A stretch of DNA of 64,000 nucleotides, from positions 53,501-117,500 of the forward strand of contig JAODUO010001070.1 in NCBI GenBank assembly GCA_025642075.2. The letters run 5' to 3'. The stretch's first letter is position 1, and each line of letters begins with the position of its first letter. The notes under the pieces were generated by a model. The model was not told the origin of the DNA. It saw only the letters and a program-made list of their open reading frames with translations, and did not search any database. Below, one piece after another: positions 18,662-63,040 of the stretch. This DNA comes from Ridgeia piscesae. Lineage: Eukaryota; Annelida; Polychaeta; Sabellida; Siboglinidae. The translations under genes and the position numbers were made by a program.

Positions 18662-20865
18662 TGAAAGATGGCCATTTTATTTTTAAATAATGCACTGTCA
18701 ATTTGTAGACCAGTACCGGGTAGAGCCCAATGGTCTAAGAAACAGATGATCGTGATGGATTGAGTAGACGCAAGAGCCTAGCTTCATTTCTGTAGTCTTC
18801 ATGTCCCGCATTACACTGATCATAGTTTGATACATTACTTCTACTTTCTTCAATCTTCCACTCAGCAGGCGTTTATGCAGGAACAGACTTTTGCAAGTCC
18901 AAAACAATTTTGGTAGAAATGTCTGTGCATGCCCACATGTATGCATGCTGTCATGCAAGCCTTGGCTTGGGCATAATTAACTTAACTGTTTCTGCAACTG
19001 GTGCCAGCAAGCTAAATAGGCCAAACTGTCTGTTGTGCTTGTGTTGTGAAATCTGACTTCTTGCGTATTCGGTAAATCTTTCATAAATTATGATTAACTA
19101 ATTGCATGCAACTATTTTGACATGCGTGTTGTATGTGTGCTTCTTACATATTAATGTTATAATTTTTTCTTGCATATTCGTCTTTGTGAAATGTGTACGT
19201 CGTAAATTACACAGAACTTTAATAATTACATGCAACTATTATTATGTGCATATTCTCTAAATGCAGTAATATTTATTTGGGAAATGATATGCTCAAAAAA
19301 ATGTAGCGCATTCTGCAATTCGATAAAGGTTCTAGCAAATGCTCCAACTCTAAACACGTTATCTGTCACCAGCAACGACAGCATGCGCATTCCCATGCGT
19401 TGAAAAACTGTCAATGCAATAGTCCCACAACTATTGTACCGACTTTAGGTGCAATATACACTTCGAATAATAAATTGTGTTTTAGATCAATTTAATGCCG
19501 TTGAGTCGACGTAAACAAGCTGATGTGACAGGGTGCGAGCAGTTAGCACATCCCAGAAGCATCACGACAGCAAAGGTGATGTCTTCGAATTGCGGATGTC
19601 TCAAAACCTAAGCCTACATCTGAATCTGAATGGGATATGTAGTATCAACTTTTATTCTGTATAATGCAGATGTGTTTAAAATATTGCTGTTTTTTATTTT
19701 GACTTTGCAGTGCACACGTAAGACATCGCCTTTGCGGCCCTAATTTAGGCCAGCTAACTAACTAGAAGATTGCCACCAGACCTCCAGTCCCGGGTACTGA
19801 GTGAGGTGGGTAGTACTAGTCTTAGTGTAGACTCTAGACTAGTAGTCTCCGATTCCGAGCTATAATTATTTTTTTGCTATACCTCTACATCTTGGCTTAG
19901 TATACTAACACAAATGTATCATCTCTTTACGGGATTCTTTATGTACTTAACATATATCATATAGTTTTGTTAAAGGCTTACCCAATCTATAAGTTGTTTA
20001 TAGAAGAAATCACTTGCACAAACTAGAGGAAAGAAATCACCGGAAATAGATTTGCTCTTATGTGATTGGATAAAATATTTGCAAAAATAACTACAAGGTA
20101 AATACAATTTTGTCAGTTTTATTGCACTTTGATATGACATATCATGTAAATTAAAACAATGTTCAATAATATTACATTGTATATAATTATTGTAGTGAAT
20201 TTCGATAAACGGTTTAACGAATATTTATTTTCATCTGAAGCAACATATCCCAGAATTCAATAAGACTTTGTTTTGATCCTGCGAAACTCGGTTCCCCAAA
20301 CGGGAAACTGTTCTTTTAACCCGATACACTAAGCCAATATGTAAAACACAACAGGCTATTGATCGGACCAACTGTAAATGAAAATGTGGATGTGTGGGGG
20401 CAGGACAAACAGACATGTAAATTGAATACATCAGCCCGGAAACTTCAAACCCCAGGCCAAGCACCAGCAGCGAATGACGAATGTCATCCAATCTGTCAGT
20501 GTCATCTAATGACTAAAGCAAGGGATATCAGTCACATTCATAGACCGTGTGAGTTAAGAAAGACATAAATAGGCTACATTACGAAATGTTAACCGATAAA
20601 CGCAATTTCGCATGGTTGATTTATACCGTCAACTGGAAGGAAAGACGTAGATGTCTTCCTTGACAAAGACATCTTAAAAAATCGCGGCATGGCGCAGTTA
20701 GCCCCCATATTGTCTGCACTGCTTTGTTTCACCACCTATCTATGACACATTAATAATATACTAAGATAAGAAATTATAATAAAAAGTTGCGTTATTAAAA
20801 AAAATTGTGAATTAGATGGGTCTCCGGACCATACAAACAATTTTCCAGCACTAAAAGTCTGCATG
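18662..20865. other. Between CNOT9 and ATG9, no gene recognised
   Basis: This should hold the non-coding first exon and promoter of CNOT9 (minus strand). No conserved coding segment or clear promoter motif was identified. Confidence 0.45.
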
Positions 20866-20868
20866 TAT

Positions 20869-20907
20869 GGCCAGAACCCATGCCACCCTTGTGCATGGGT
20901 TCTGGCC
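20869..20907. repeat. Perfect 15-bp hairpin
   Basis: GGCCAGAACCCATGC and its reverse complement are separated by a 9-nt loop. It is followed by ttcggcccatg, similar to the adjacent foldback repeats. Confidence 0.8.
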
Positions 20908-21054
20908 AGTTCGGCCCATGCTGAATGCCAATGAATGATTTCACTTACTTCATAGAAATTCTTGTGGATAATCGAAAGAGTCATTTTGACATACATGTAA
21001 CAAATGCACTCATGCTTGGATTTAAAAATGATCCACACATGTGGGCGAATGACA

Positions 21055-21862
21055 GACAACTCGGCCCACCGACAACTCGGCCCAGGACAACTCGGCCCAG
21101 GCCGAGTTGTCTCGAGACAACTCGGCCCCATGCAGTGTGAGACAACTCGGCCCCGATGACTGCTCGGTGAATTATATTTATCGGTGAAATAGAGAGACGA
21201 ATTCACATTGTCTGTGAGGAATATTATAATGGCGGCTATAGATATTGGTTAATTCAGTAAATTGCAACCACAAAAAAATCTATAGATATGGCCAATCTTT
21301 TACTTTCTGTTTCTGATGCATGTATAACCATTAATTACACCCGCCAGTCTTCTTCTCGTGTATATTGTGTACCTGTACACACTAGGATAAAAAATAAAAG
21401 AAAGCGTAATTCTGTAAAGAATTACATAAACAAAACAAACTCGCACGAAACTCGAAATCATCTGTGGCGGTGTTTTATCGCGGCAGCGCTGCATAAACGA
21501 GCTTTAAAAATCAGGTTTTATCCTAACCATAATTTAACAGAATAAACCCTAAATGTTAATTATATACTGATATAATAATCGATTCCTTGACACAATACGG
21601 ATATTATTTTGCGTGAGTTTCTTTAATTTGTGAATATTATTTGTTTTTAATGAAAGTCATTAAAATTTAGTAACCTATAGTATATCTATAAACTTTTGAA
21701 GAATTTGTTGGGTGTGACTGATTCGACTTTAACATATTATAGCTGCCCAAGCAGTTCGTTTGCTCATCGCTCATCGCTCATTGTACGTACGCGTACGTAC
21801 GCACACACAAATATATATACACACACATTATACAGTAATATACACACACATTATACACACAC

Positions 21863-21931
<69 letters not shown>

Positions 21932-22072
21932 CACAAACACAAACACAAACACAAACACAACCCTTCCCCAATGTCAATAGTAGTTCCCTATGGTACTTAT
22001 ACAAATACACGGGCCGAGTTGTCTCTGGAAGTGGGCCGAGTTGTCTCACACTGGGGCCGAGTTGTCTCTAGA
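21055..22072. mobile_element. Foldback/MITE-like element with terminal arrays of GACAACTCGGCCC
   Basis: The left end (21055-21153) has several copies of gacaactcggccc. It includes a perfect 28-nt palindrome at 21100-21127, centred on TCTCGAGA. The right end (22011-22072) has three inverted copies (gggccgagttgtctc). The reverse complement of the right end matches the left end, including the spacer agtgtgaga. About 850 bp lie between, including a CA microsatellite and no recognisable transposase. A non-autonomous inverted-repeat element is the simplest reading. Confidence 0.6.
21866..21930. repeat. (CA)n microsatellite
   Basis: CA dinucleotide run with flanking ACACAA pentamer-like repeats, inside the foldback element. 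Confidence 0.95.
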
Positions 22073-22103
22073 CACATTAAAGGTTTTATTTCTATAAGTA
22101 TAG

Positions 22104-22432
22104 GTTAAGGTAAGTTCTTATTTAGTGCAGTATCCAGTCTTCAGGACCATTACAAGCGCTTTACACTTTACTTCCCTGGCATACCTGTTCAACCAAACAC
22201 CGTCTCAACTTCTCTGGGAAACATCCAGCCATATGCTACAATTAATGCAAGAAGGCTGTTCGTAAACATATCCACCACTATCTATAGCCAGGCACTCATT
22301 TATACAGCTGAGTGAACTGGAGCAATGTAGAGTGAAAATACATGCCCAAGGTTTTTGAACCGCAGCACAGGATTTGAACCCAGGTTCTCAATAGTTGAGT
22401 GTCAGAAGCTCTACCACAGAGCCATTGTGATC
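22104..22432 (-). mobile_element. tRNA-derived SINE-like repeat, family 1, full-length copy
   Basis: On the minus strand the head carries A-box-like GTGGTAGAGC and B box GGTTCAAATCC. The body follows and the tail ends in a sequence reading ggtaagttcttat on +. Shared body blocks (tttacacttt, cttccctggca, acttctctgggaa, atccagccat, attaatgc, aaggctgttc) recur at 30898-31050, 42228-42395, 42440-42740 and 56055-56250. Confidence 0.7.
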
Positions 22433-22803
22433 TACACATTAATGAATTATGTAGTGTTGTAATTTTGTAGCTGTTGTATTCCAGTAGTCAGTGACGGCTC
22501 TATGGCTGATTCACACGTAGCCCGGTAGTGACAGAACTTTAGTAGTGTCTGCATACGTAGGTTCCCATTGCTTCGTTGTACATCTGGATCTCGACCAGTA
22601 GCAACAGCCATCAATATATTGTATGAAGCTTGTGAACATGGGGATATTCAATAAATTTGGCCTTAACAGTTTAAGTGTTCCTTTGAAATCTGGCATGAAT
22701 TAGTATAATTAGTATATTTCTTCACGTGTGTTATTGAATTAAAAGTTTTGTTCAAGACTGACATATTTATGTGGTGTGTGCAGGATGAGTGAGAGAGTTG
22801 GCG

Positions 22804-39764
<16,961 letters not shown>

Positions 39765-42227
39765 AGACAGATTCAGTCCAACATTCTTCAATCACTCGGC
39801 ACCAGCCAAATACCCACAAACTGTGACACAGAATGCAGTGCTGTTCAGCCTGGTTCAGTACACAGGTGACAGAGCCAATCATCCTTGCGACGGATCGTTA
39901 TGCCATCGTAAAAATCATCGGTTTCTTTTTAATTTTTCTTTTCTTGTTTTCTTCTAACGACATACCAGAGTTTTGCGGTTTTAGTGTATTTTAATTGTGT
40001 TTCAAATCAAACCACTGTTTGCAGTGTCAGTCAAGAAATTTCAGTCTAGTGTGGAGAAATTAGCAGTTTTTTATTCAGAAACGGATTGAGTGCAGTGTCT
40101 TTCGGGGAGATTTTCAACATTATAATCCCTGTGTTTGGTGTTTTTCAGAAATGCGTGTAAATATAGGGCTAGAATTTCTGACTGTGACATGGTTAGTGTA
40201 GGGTGTAAATTGTGGAAATCAGTAACGTGGAAGTTCTTATGTGGATGAGTGTGTTAAATTTGACTGGACTGTTAAAATGTTTGGACACCAATTGTGGCAA
40301 CACCAATCATGCAAAGAATTATAAGCACTTTTTGTACAAATGCAAAGGCTTGCTTAACAGTGAACATGTGTGAAATCCTCAATTTTGACAGGCACACGTT
40401 GCTTGTTTGTCCGTTACTATGAACGGTGTAGTAGACTGTGTACAATATATTTATTGGTGTGTAGAAGCAATCCTGACAGTGACATCACTTTGGGAGTCGC
40501 AAGATGTCTGAAAGCGGCGTGTGTCAAAACAGAGAGTCACTACGTTACCAGCATCTCACTAACTCTGACTAACACAGGTAAATGTTACGCAGGATTGTTT
40601 ACTTTGCGATCATGTTTGGAGGTGGATGCATAATTTCACAGGATCACAAAACATGTAGTTACCCATTACATAGGGGTTTGGTTGCAGCAATGTTCGAAGG
40701 GGGAAATAAATTGCTACAATGGCGCCACCTACCAGGTGACACATGTTAGTGGATACTGACACTAGCAATTTTGGATTGTGAAAGTGTAACTTTTTCAAAC
40801 ATTGCTAACTTATAAGATTGTCCCGATCTCAACTCCCTCAACAATCTTGATCTCACCAACTTGGGTTATCCAATGATTGGTGCAATCTTGTCATGTGATT
40901 ATAAAGGGAGTTGAGATCGGGGCTTGCATACACTCCAATGAGGGTCTTTGTAAGCAGATCTATATTGTGATTAGCGAATATTATCTATGCCATTACGAGG
41001 GACAATGAATGTTGGTGTCATTCCGAGCTTCTTTAGCATGGCATGGATGGGGTTGAGGTTAAAGAAGATGGTTTTGTGTAGTGTTGTACCATTGTTTTCA
41101 AATCATCTGTCATGTTGACTCCATCTCACAAGGTTACCTTGTACACGAGAATGCAGCCGTTTGGTGAATGATTCTACTTTTCCTGTACTGTTCCTCTGCA
41201 CTTACTAATACAACATCAGGACTGCTATAGTTTGGACTTTATATGTATCACAGAACTGAGGAAATGCCAACATACGTCTGTGGAGGTGAACGATCAAACA
41301 TGTAAAATTTACCTTTTACAAACAAATTGCTACGAGTCTGAAAGCTGCAGCTTGGAAGAGTTACATATTTTGAAGAGGTGTTTTGATGCATGTTTTGGAT
41401 TGGATGATAAATGATTTGAAACATAAAAGTCCAGCTTCGTTTGGTGGATCCATTGATCCTTTCTCAACTTTTCAATAGACAAACTTAATGGACATTACTG
41501 GTGTCACAGTAACACTTAATTATTACACATTAAAGACATTTTAACACCATACCCCCAACATATATCGTACAGTTTAAATGCTGTGGCCCATCACATGAAG
41601 TGTACAGTAACTTTATTTTGTACATTGTATTCCTAGCTGAACTTGACACAGCATGATCAGGATGCAACTTTTTCTTGTGGTACAACTTGCGTATTAAACA
41701 GCAACGTTCAGAGTAGAAATGAGGGCTATAGATCGGCAAGTTTTGTGTGCCCATTTGCCCGACGTTTATTTGTAAACTCAGGTTTTATGCAATCATGAGG
41801 AAAGATGTAATCGTGTTAAGATTAGGTTTTCTGTAATTTGTGCTATTATGTAATGTGGATGCAGTTAATTATTCACCACTTAATTAACCGATTTACATTT
41901 GAAGTGGTTTCACTAACAATGCTAGCCTCACTATCATAATATTGTCACGGAATATTAGTAGAGCATTATTATTGTACGTGCTTTTGAAACAAATGTAATA
42001 AATGCATTGTTCTTATGTGTCATTCGAACACTTTTCAAGGCATGTTATGTATGGGATATATGTGTGTGTGTAAGTATGTGTGTTATATATAGAGGAACGA
42101 GATTAGCCAATTTCTGTATGGCTTTGGTTGCTATTACTCCCCATTGTTAAGCCTTCGTTTCTGCTTTTATAATCCTCTGATTTTTAACATCCCTTGTGAT
42201 GCCATCATCCTGCCTTATGGCTTTAGA
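39765..42227. other. Presumed ATG9 3' UTR and intergenic sequence
   Basis: AATAAA signals occur at 40705-40710 and 41997-42002. A 17-bp inverted repeat (cccgatctcaactccct and its complement) spans about 40824-40921. No coding exon was recognised. Confidence 0.5.
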
Positions 42228-42395
42228 GGTAAAGTTAAGTTCTTACGCAGCACCAACAATCATGGTAGTACTTACATAATCCTTGTTCGTTGTTCTACAC
42301 ACCCGATTCCCTGGCAGACTGGTTCATCAAAGCACCACTCCAACTTCTGTGGGAAGCATTCAGCCACACCACAATTAATGCACAAATACTATTAA
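42228..42395 (-). mobile_element. SINE-like repeat, family 1, truncated copy
   Basis: Starts ggtaaagttaagttcttacg and shares the ccctggcagac, acttctgtgggaagc and attaatgc blocks with the other family copies. The head is missing. Confidence 0.65.
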
Positions 42396-42439
42396 CACAT
42401 GAATACCCACCACTGTCTGTCTGTTACCTGATACTCATC

Positions 42440-42740
42440 CACACAGTGCAGTGGTGCATTGGCTAGAGCTTCGCACTCTCAATTAAGAGAATCCAGGTTT
42501 GAATCGTGCTGCCATGTCAAACCGTGGGCAAGTTTTTTCATTCTACATTGCTTCAGTCCGCTGTATAAATGAGAACCTGGCTATAGATAGTGGTGGGTAT
42601 TTCTGAAGGAATAGTCTTCGCGCATTAATTGCAGCCTGGCTGGCTGCTGCCTAGAGATGTTGAGGTGATTTTTGAGTGAAGATGTCTGCCAGGGAGTAGA
42701 GTGTACAGCAGTTTGAACAACCCTGAGGATGGGATAATCT
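42440..42740 (+). mobile_element. SINE-like repeat, family 1, opposite-strand copy
   Basis: The tRNA-like head has A-box-like GGTGCATTGGCTAGAGC and B box GGTTTGAATCG. The body in reverse orientation relative to the copy at 22104 includes ctatagatagtggtgggtat and gcgcattaattgcagcctgg. It lies head to head with the truncated copy at 42228. Confidence 0.65.
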
Positions 42741-43619
42741 GGAAACTGGAGCAATATGGGATGAAAGAACCTAAATGTAGCATGTAAATCTTGTCTGCTG
42801 CCATATCGTTTGTTTGCTATATTGCCATTTTCATCTAGGATATGGTCTGAATGATTCCAATGAGTTATCTGTTCCTTTTGCATATGTTCCTAACTGCCAC
42901 AGCAGAAGCCTCCCTTGTGTGATTGATAGGTTCCCCAACACAAACTCATCTAGAGGGTGGCAACTATTATGCAGATAAGTCATTATATTCTAACTTTGCG
43001 TATTGCAGTAATTGTGACTTTGAACACGCTTGCAGACAACGAGGTGTGGACCAGTTGTGAATGACATCACTAAGTGTCGGTCAAGGCTGACCAGTAATGA
43101 GAATCACTTGCATGCCCCTATTGTGAAATGACAGCAAATAAGATGTGAACTTAGAATCTCGCAACCGAGTGTTTGAAGTTCTAACCGTCATGCCACCACA
43201 CTCCACAGTCTGCCCCTTTTTCTACATAAGATGGCTGAATGCCGCCGTGAGACAACTAGTGTGAATTATTATGAATGAGCAGCACTAAACCGAGTGGACG
43301 ATGAACTCAGCTAAACTCCTGCATTTTAGCAATAAAATATGTAAGGGCGGTAATGAAATTTATTTTGACACCTTGATTCTCTAAAAAATAGATTCGTGCA
43401 TACTGACAAACTCGCAGTGTTGCGTGTTTGAGAAAAATTACAGATTGCTGTGCCAAGTATGGCGAATTGTTTAATATTACTTTAATGCCAACAAGTCCTA
43501 TTGTTATATAATTGTATTGTTATTGACAACAAACCCCAGGATGTGAAAAGTATTCATTGTGTTAATCTCAATAAATCCTTTATTTATACTACGAAATGTA
43601 AATCTTGGTCATATAATCA

Positions 43620-46320
43620 ACAACAGAAACATCCACCCAGGAAGGACACAAACTGTACCTCAGTGGTCGAGACGACAAACATGAACAAGGAGTCGGGTTC
43701 CTCATTCACAAAAACACTGTGAACTGCGTCATGGGCTTGCCGGCCAGTTTCAAGCCGACTTATCACCACCCGCCTGAGGGCAACGCCATTTAACATCACC
43801 ATCATACAGGCCCCAACATCAGACTATGACGATATAGAAGACTTCTACGAACAACTGCAGGAAGTTCTGGACCAAACTCCAAAGAAAGACATCCTAGTGG
43901 CGACTGGAACGCCAATATAGGAGAAGATGCTTATGAGAACTCGATAGGCACATGTGGAAGATACTGCAACACCAAGTCAAATGAGAGAGGCCTAAGGCAT
44001 CTGGAATTTGCCAGCTACAACACCTTTGGCCAACAAAGCATCCAGAAGAGCCACGTGGCACAGCCGAAACGGAAAGCACCACAACCAGATAGATTACATC
44101 ATGGTAAGGAAGCGCTTCCGGTCCAGTGTGAATATTGCCAAGACACGGAGCTTTCCTGGAGCCGACATTTGAAGCGACCATGAGCTCGTCATGATGACCT
44201 TCAAGCTACGTCTGAAGAGGGTCAAGAAACTCGGCCAAATTTTACCTTGAGAAGCTGAAGGACCCCGAAGTAGCAGAAGCCTTCCATGCAATGATAGAAG
44301 GGAAATTTGCAGCGCTCTCCATTCTGGACACTGACGGCATAGACATGGAAACGTTGATCGGCACCTTCAACACAGCAGTGACCAACACCGCCAGTGAGAT
44401 CCTTGGCAAACATCGCCCAGTCAAGAAGCCCTGGGTCACAGCTGACTTATTTGATCTGTGCGACAAACGAAGGGAGTTGAAGAAGAAGAAGAAAGATGCG
44501 GAAGGAGTAAGGCAGTACAGGGCAGCCAACCAAGAAATCAAGAAAGGCATGAAAAAGGCAAAGATGAACTGGATTGAAGAGCAGTGCCAGGACATCGAAG
44601 ATAGCATGAAGAAGAATAACAGCAAGAAAGTTTACCAGCTGGTGAAAGACCTGACCAGCACAAAGCGAGGGCGAACCACCACGATACAGGACAAGGACGG
44701 AAATGACTGACTGAAGAACAGGACATCCTAAAGAGGTGGTCCGAGTACTGCTCCGAGCTATACAACTACAGAGCCACAGGAAACCCATGCAGAAGTACTG
44801 AACGTCCCTCCACAACTGACAACGACGAATAAGTGGAAGCAGCGGTGCAATCATCCAGGAAGGGGAAGTCAGCAGGAGCTGACAACGTCCCAGAGGAGCT
44901 GGTGCAGGCAGGGGGAGAAGCCATGATAAGCGCCCTCCTAATTATCTGCAACAAGATCTGGCAGACAGGGGAGTGGCCCACGCCGTGGACCCAATCTCTC
45001 ATCATCACCCTCCCCAAGAAATGCAACCTACAGCTATGCCAGAACTACCGTACCATCAGCCTCATCAGCCACCCAAGCAAAGTTATGCTGAAAATCTTGC
45101 TGAACCGACTGAAGCCGCAAGCGGAAAAGATCATCGCTGAGGAACAAGCAGGCTTCAGACCAGGACGCAGCACAACAGAGCATGCAGATATTCAACCTTA
45201 GGATACTGTGCGAGAAGTACCTCCAACACCAACAATACATCTACCACGTCTATGTGGACTTCAAGAAGGCGTCCGACAGGGTATGACATGCAGCACCATG
45301 GTCCACAATGAGTCAGTACAACATCAACGCCAACCTGATCAGAATGATACAGAACTTCACTTCTATGACAAGGCCAACAGCGCAGTCTACCTAAATAACA
45401 ACATAGGAGACTGGTTCAGAACCACAGGCGGAGTAAGACAAGGCTGTGTGCTCTCCCCCACCCTCTTCAACATCTTCTTGAAAAAAATTATGACTGACGC
45501 ACTGAATGACCATGAAGGGACAGTAAGCATTGGTGGCAGGAAAATTACAAACTTGCGTTTTGCCGACGACATAGACGGCCTGGCAGGAAGGGAAGACTTC
45601 TACAGCCTTCGGCATGCAGATCAATGCAGATAAGACCAAACTGATGACCAACAACACCAATGGCATCAGCACTGACTTCAGGGTCAACGGCGAGAAACTA
45701 GATTGCGTCAACAGGTTCAAATATCTGGGAGCAATCATCGCAGATGAAGGACCCAAACCTGAAATTCTCGTCAGGATCGCCCAGACCACAGCAGCACTCG
45801 CAAAAAAGACCACCTGGAATGACAGGAATATAGCGCTCAGCTCCAAGACTGATGCGCTCCCTGGTCATGTCCATATTCTTATACTTCTGTGAGTCTTGGA
45901 CACTAACAGCAAACACAGAGCGAAGGATACAGGCCATGAAGATGAGATGCCTCAGAAAGCTCCTCGGCATCACCTACAGATATCACATCTCCAACGAAGA
46001 GGTGCGAAACAGAACTCGGCAAGCCAACTAGGCCCTACAAAGACCTCTTGACCACAGTAAAGGACGCAAACTGAAATGGTACGGGCACGTAACAAGATCT
46101 ACAGGGCTTGCCAAGACAATCATGCAGGGCACAGTGCAAGGAGGGAGAAGAAGAGGCAGACAGAAAATGAGATGGGAGGACAACATCCCGGAATGGACTG
46201 GCATAACGCTGGGCGCCTTCATGACGAAGGCTGAGAGGCGAGAGGAATGGAGGGAGCTGGTTGCCAGGTCATCTGTGGCGCCCCAACGGTCCACTAAGAC
46301 TACGGGATAGGTAAAAGTGA
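43620..46320 (+). pseudogene. Decayed RTE-like LINE (endonuclease and reverse transcriptase)
   Basis: Broken frames encode, in order: an endonuclease part (about 43680-44230: GFLIHKN, EDFYEQLQEVLDQTPKKD, ERGLRHLEFASYN); a linker (HRPVKKPWVTADLFDLCDKR); RT blocks KGKSAGADNVPEELVQAGGE, WTQSLIITLPKK and EEQAGFRPGRSTTE; then VRQGCVLSPTLFNIFLKKIM and NLRFADDIDGLAGRE. The C-terminal RRRGRQKMRWEDNIPEWTGI closes the reading near 46308. Stops and frameshifts (near 43920, 44182, 44708, 45200 and 45630, among others) show it is dead. It ends with gtgatgatgacga, compatible with the short 3' repeats of RTE elements. The RTE assignment is from motif memory. Confidence 0.85.
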
Positions 46321-46969
46321 TGATGACGACATTGCCAGATAAAAAAGATGCCTTTACGCACAAGCTATGTTTCAGCTCGAACATTTTGACTTTTTATTTT
46401 GTAGTACCTATTTTCACCAAAATTACTTTAATTCAAGCATACTATGGTCCAATGTACACTTCTAGTCTTTGGTGCAAATTCAAAAATCTGAGCTTGAAAA
46501 ACAATACCGTCGCATACAATAACAGTCTCAGAATTCTACTTAACTTGCCATCAAGATGTAGTGCAAGTTTTATGTTTGTCACCATGCAATCATAATTATT
46601 AAATCTTTTAATGAACGCATTCTTTCATCTATATTTAGCTTTTTATGTCGTCTTCATCAGTCTGAAAACTCTTTATTTGTCAATTACTTTCATACGAATA
46701 AAACTTATGCATTTTAGAAGCTCGATGTGGATATACTGGAGTTCCCTAGGTATTGTACACATAATATTGTATTGCATTTTCCCCCTATTTTTGATAATTA
46801 TTTGAGCAGCTCATGGCCCCTATTCACATAAATGTCTTTGGTTATTTTAGAATTAGCGCCATACCAACAATAAATACTTTTTTAGTTATTAAAATGTTTT
46901 GTCAGTTCATATATTATAATATATGAACTAACATAACATTTTTAGTAACTATAAAAATCTGTCTGGCTG

Positions 46970-47130
<161 letters not shown>

Positions 47131-47607
47131 ATATAGATAAATAGATTTATTTATATATTATACATTTTACTGATATCTATCCGTAGTAAATCTAAGGCTA
47201 ATAACAAATTCAGATGATTATGAAGTTGCCAGTCCACGAGATGTCTATCCAACTATCTCTGCCATATAAAAATAATCACTTCGGCGTAGAAAAACTGAAC
47301 AAAGTTGTTTGCACTGCACGCTGAGTAACAAGCGAACGGTGACAGTATATGTAACTGTGTGCACTCTAAACCACAATTTAATCACACTCTCCAAATCATG
47401 GAAACTGCATGGGGGTAATTAATATACCAATTCTGCCAAATTTCAGCAAAAAAGCCAGGGTGCATGTTATAAAGGCAGAGGCATATTATGTACAGAAAAC
47501 AAAGCTATAAGTAGAATGGGAATGCAATACAATTAACGCCTGCCCAGGTTCATATTAAACAGACACAAAAGGTGTTGTGAGATAAAACAGAAAACTGTAT
47601 GTTTCAG

Positions 47608-47763
47608 GGGTCGATCATTATGAAGAATCCGTTCCTTCTAGAGATGACGGAGAAAACCGTTCAGAAGATGATGCTCTGGCTACGGAACTCGGGGGACAGA
47701 CATGGTAGACGGAAGCGGCGGGCAGAGCAGATAATTCAAGCGAGGGATGGCAGTGATCTGTAA
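47608..47763 (+). CDS. Possible orphan 3' coding exon
   Basis: After a TATGTTTCAG acceptor the frame reads GSIIMKNPFLLEMTEKTVQK, then MMLWLRNSG, a basic GRRKRRAEQ stretch and a TAA at 47761. AATAAA follows at 47771-47776. The high-quality exon-like codons, acceptor and adjacent poly(A) signal suggest the last exon of a + strand gene, but no matching upstream exon was recognised. The phase would also fit an alternative last exon of ATG9 (exon 18 ends in phase 0). A short intronless ORF from the ATG at 47599 is another reading. Function unknown. Confidence 0.35.
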   Translation, partial: GSIIMKNPFLLEMTEKTVQKMMLWLRNSGDRHGRRKRRAEQIIQARDGSDL

Positions 47764-48410
47764 ATTTATAAATAAAATTGATCTCATTTTGTTTCATATC
47801 CTGGTTTTTGTTGCTATCTCATACACTATTATATAATGGGACATTAAAGAGTATTGCCACTTAATGGCTAGTTGGAGTATTACCATATGGTACGTATTAT
47901 AGTATCGTGCATTATTGCTTACAATACTGACTTATGTAGGGGGGGACTGGGCAGCTGAATACATAATTATTTGCCAGTATGGCCTAATGCTGAACATATT
48001 ACCCAAAGGCCAATAATGAAGCATGTGGTATCCAGTAATCGATACTGGCCCATTACCACTACTGCCCAGCACTTGGGCAGTAAATGCCAGTAGTTGGGCC
48101 GGTTCAAGCCTTGTACTGGTACAGTATATTGGCCAGTACCGTTCACCAGTGCATTATTTGGCAGCTCTGATGCCACAGTGCTCAAAAACATAATTTCTAC
48201 TCGCGCACTGCTACGGTCAATGCTCACTGAAATCCATTCAAACTACTTAATTTAACTAATGCGAATTCTACTGGGTAGGGCCCGTAGGACTACTGTTAGT
48301 AATGGCGGACGGCTGCCTTATGGTCAGCCCCATTCAGTGGCGCCTTACTACGGATAAAATAGGAAACGTTGAATATCCTGCTGCCTCCGGTAGACGGTGC
48401 TAACATAGCA

Positions 48411-48432
48411 CCAATAACTTTCGTTTCGTTTT
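48411..48432 (+). promoter_or_regulatory. CCAAT box and IRF-like doublet upstream of the Z-alpha kinase start
   Basis: CCAAT at 48411-48415 is followed by actttcgtttcgtttt (48417-48432). Its reverse complement contains two overlapping AAACGAAA sites fitting the IRF core AANNGAAA. It lies about 25 nt before the proposed start codon. The spacing is not a classical ISRE and chance occurrence is possible. Confidence 0.25.
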
Positions 48433-48454
48433 ATGCAGGCGAATTTCGACAGCG

Positions 48455-63040
<14,586 letters not shown>

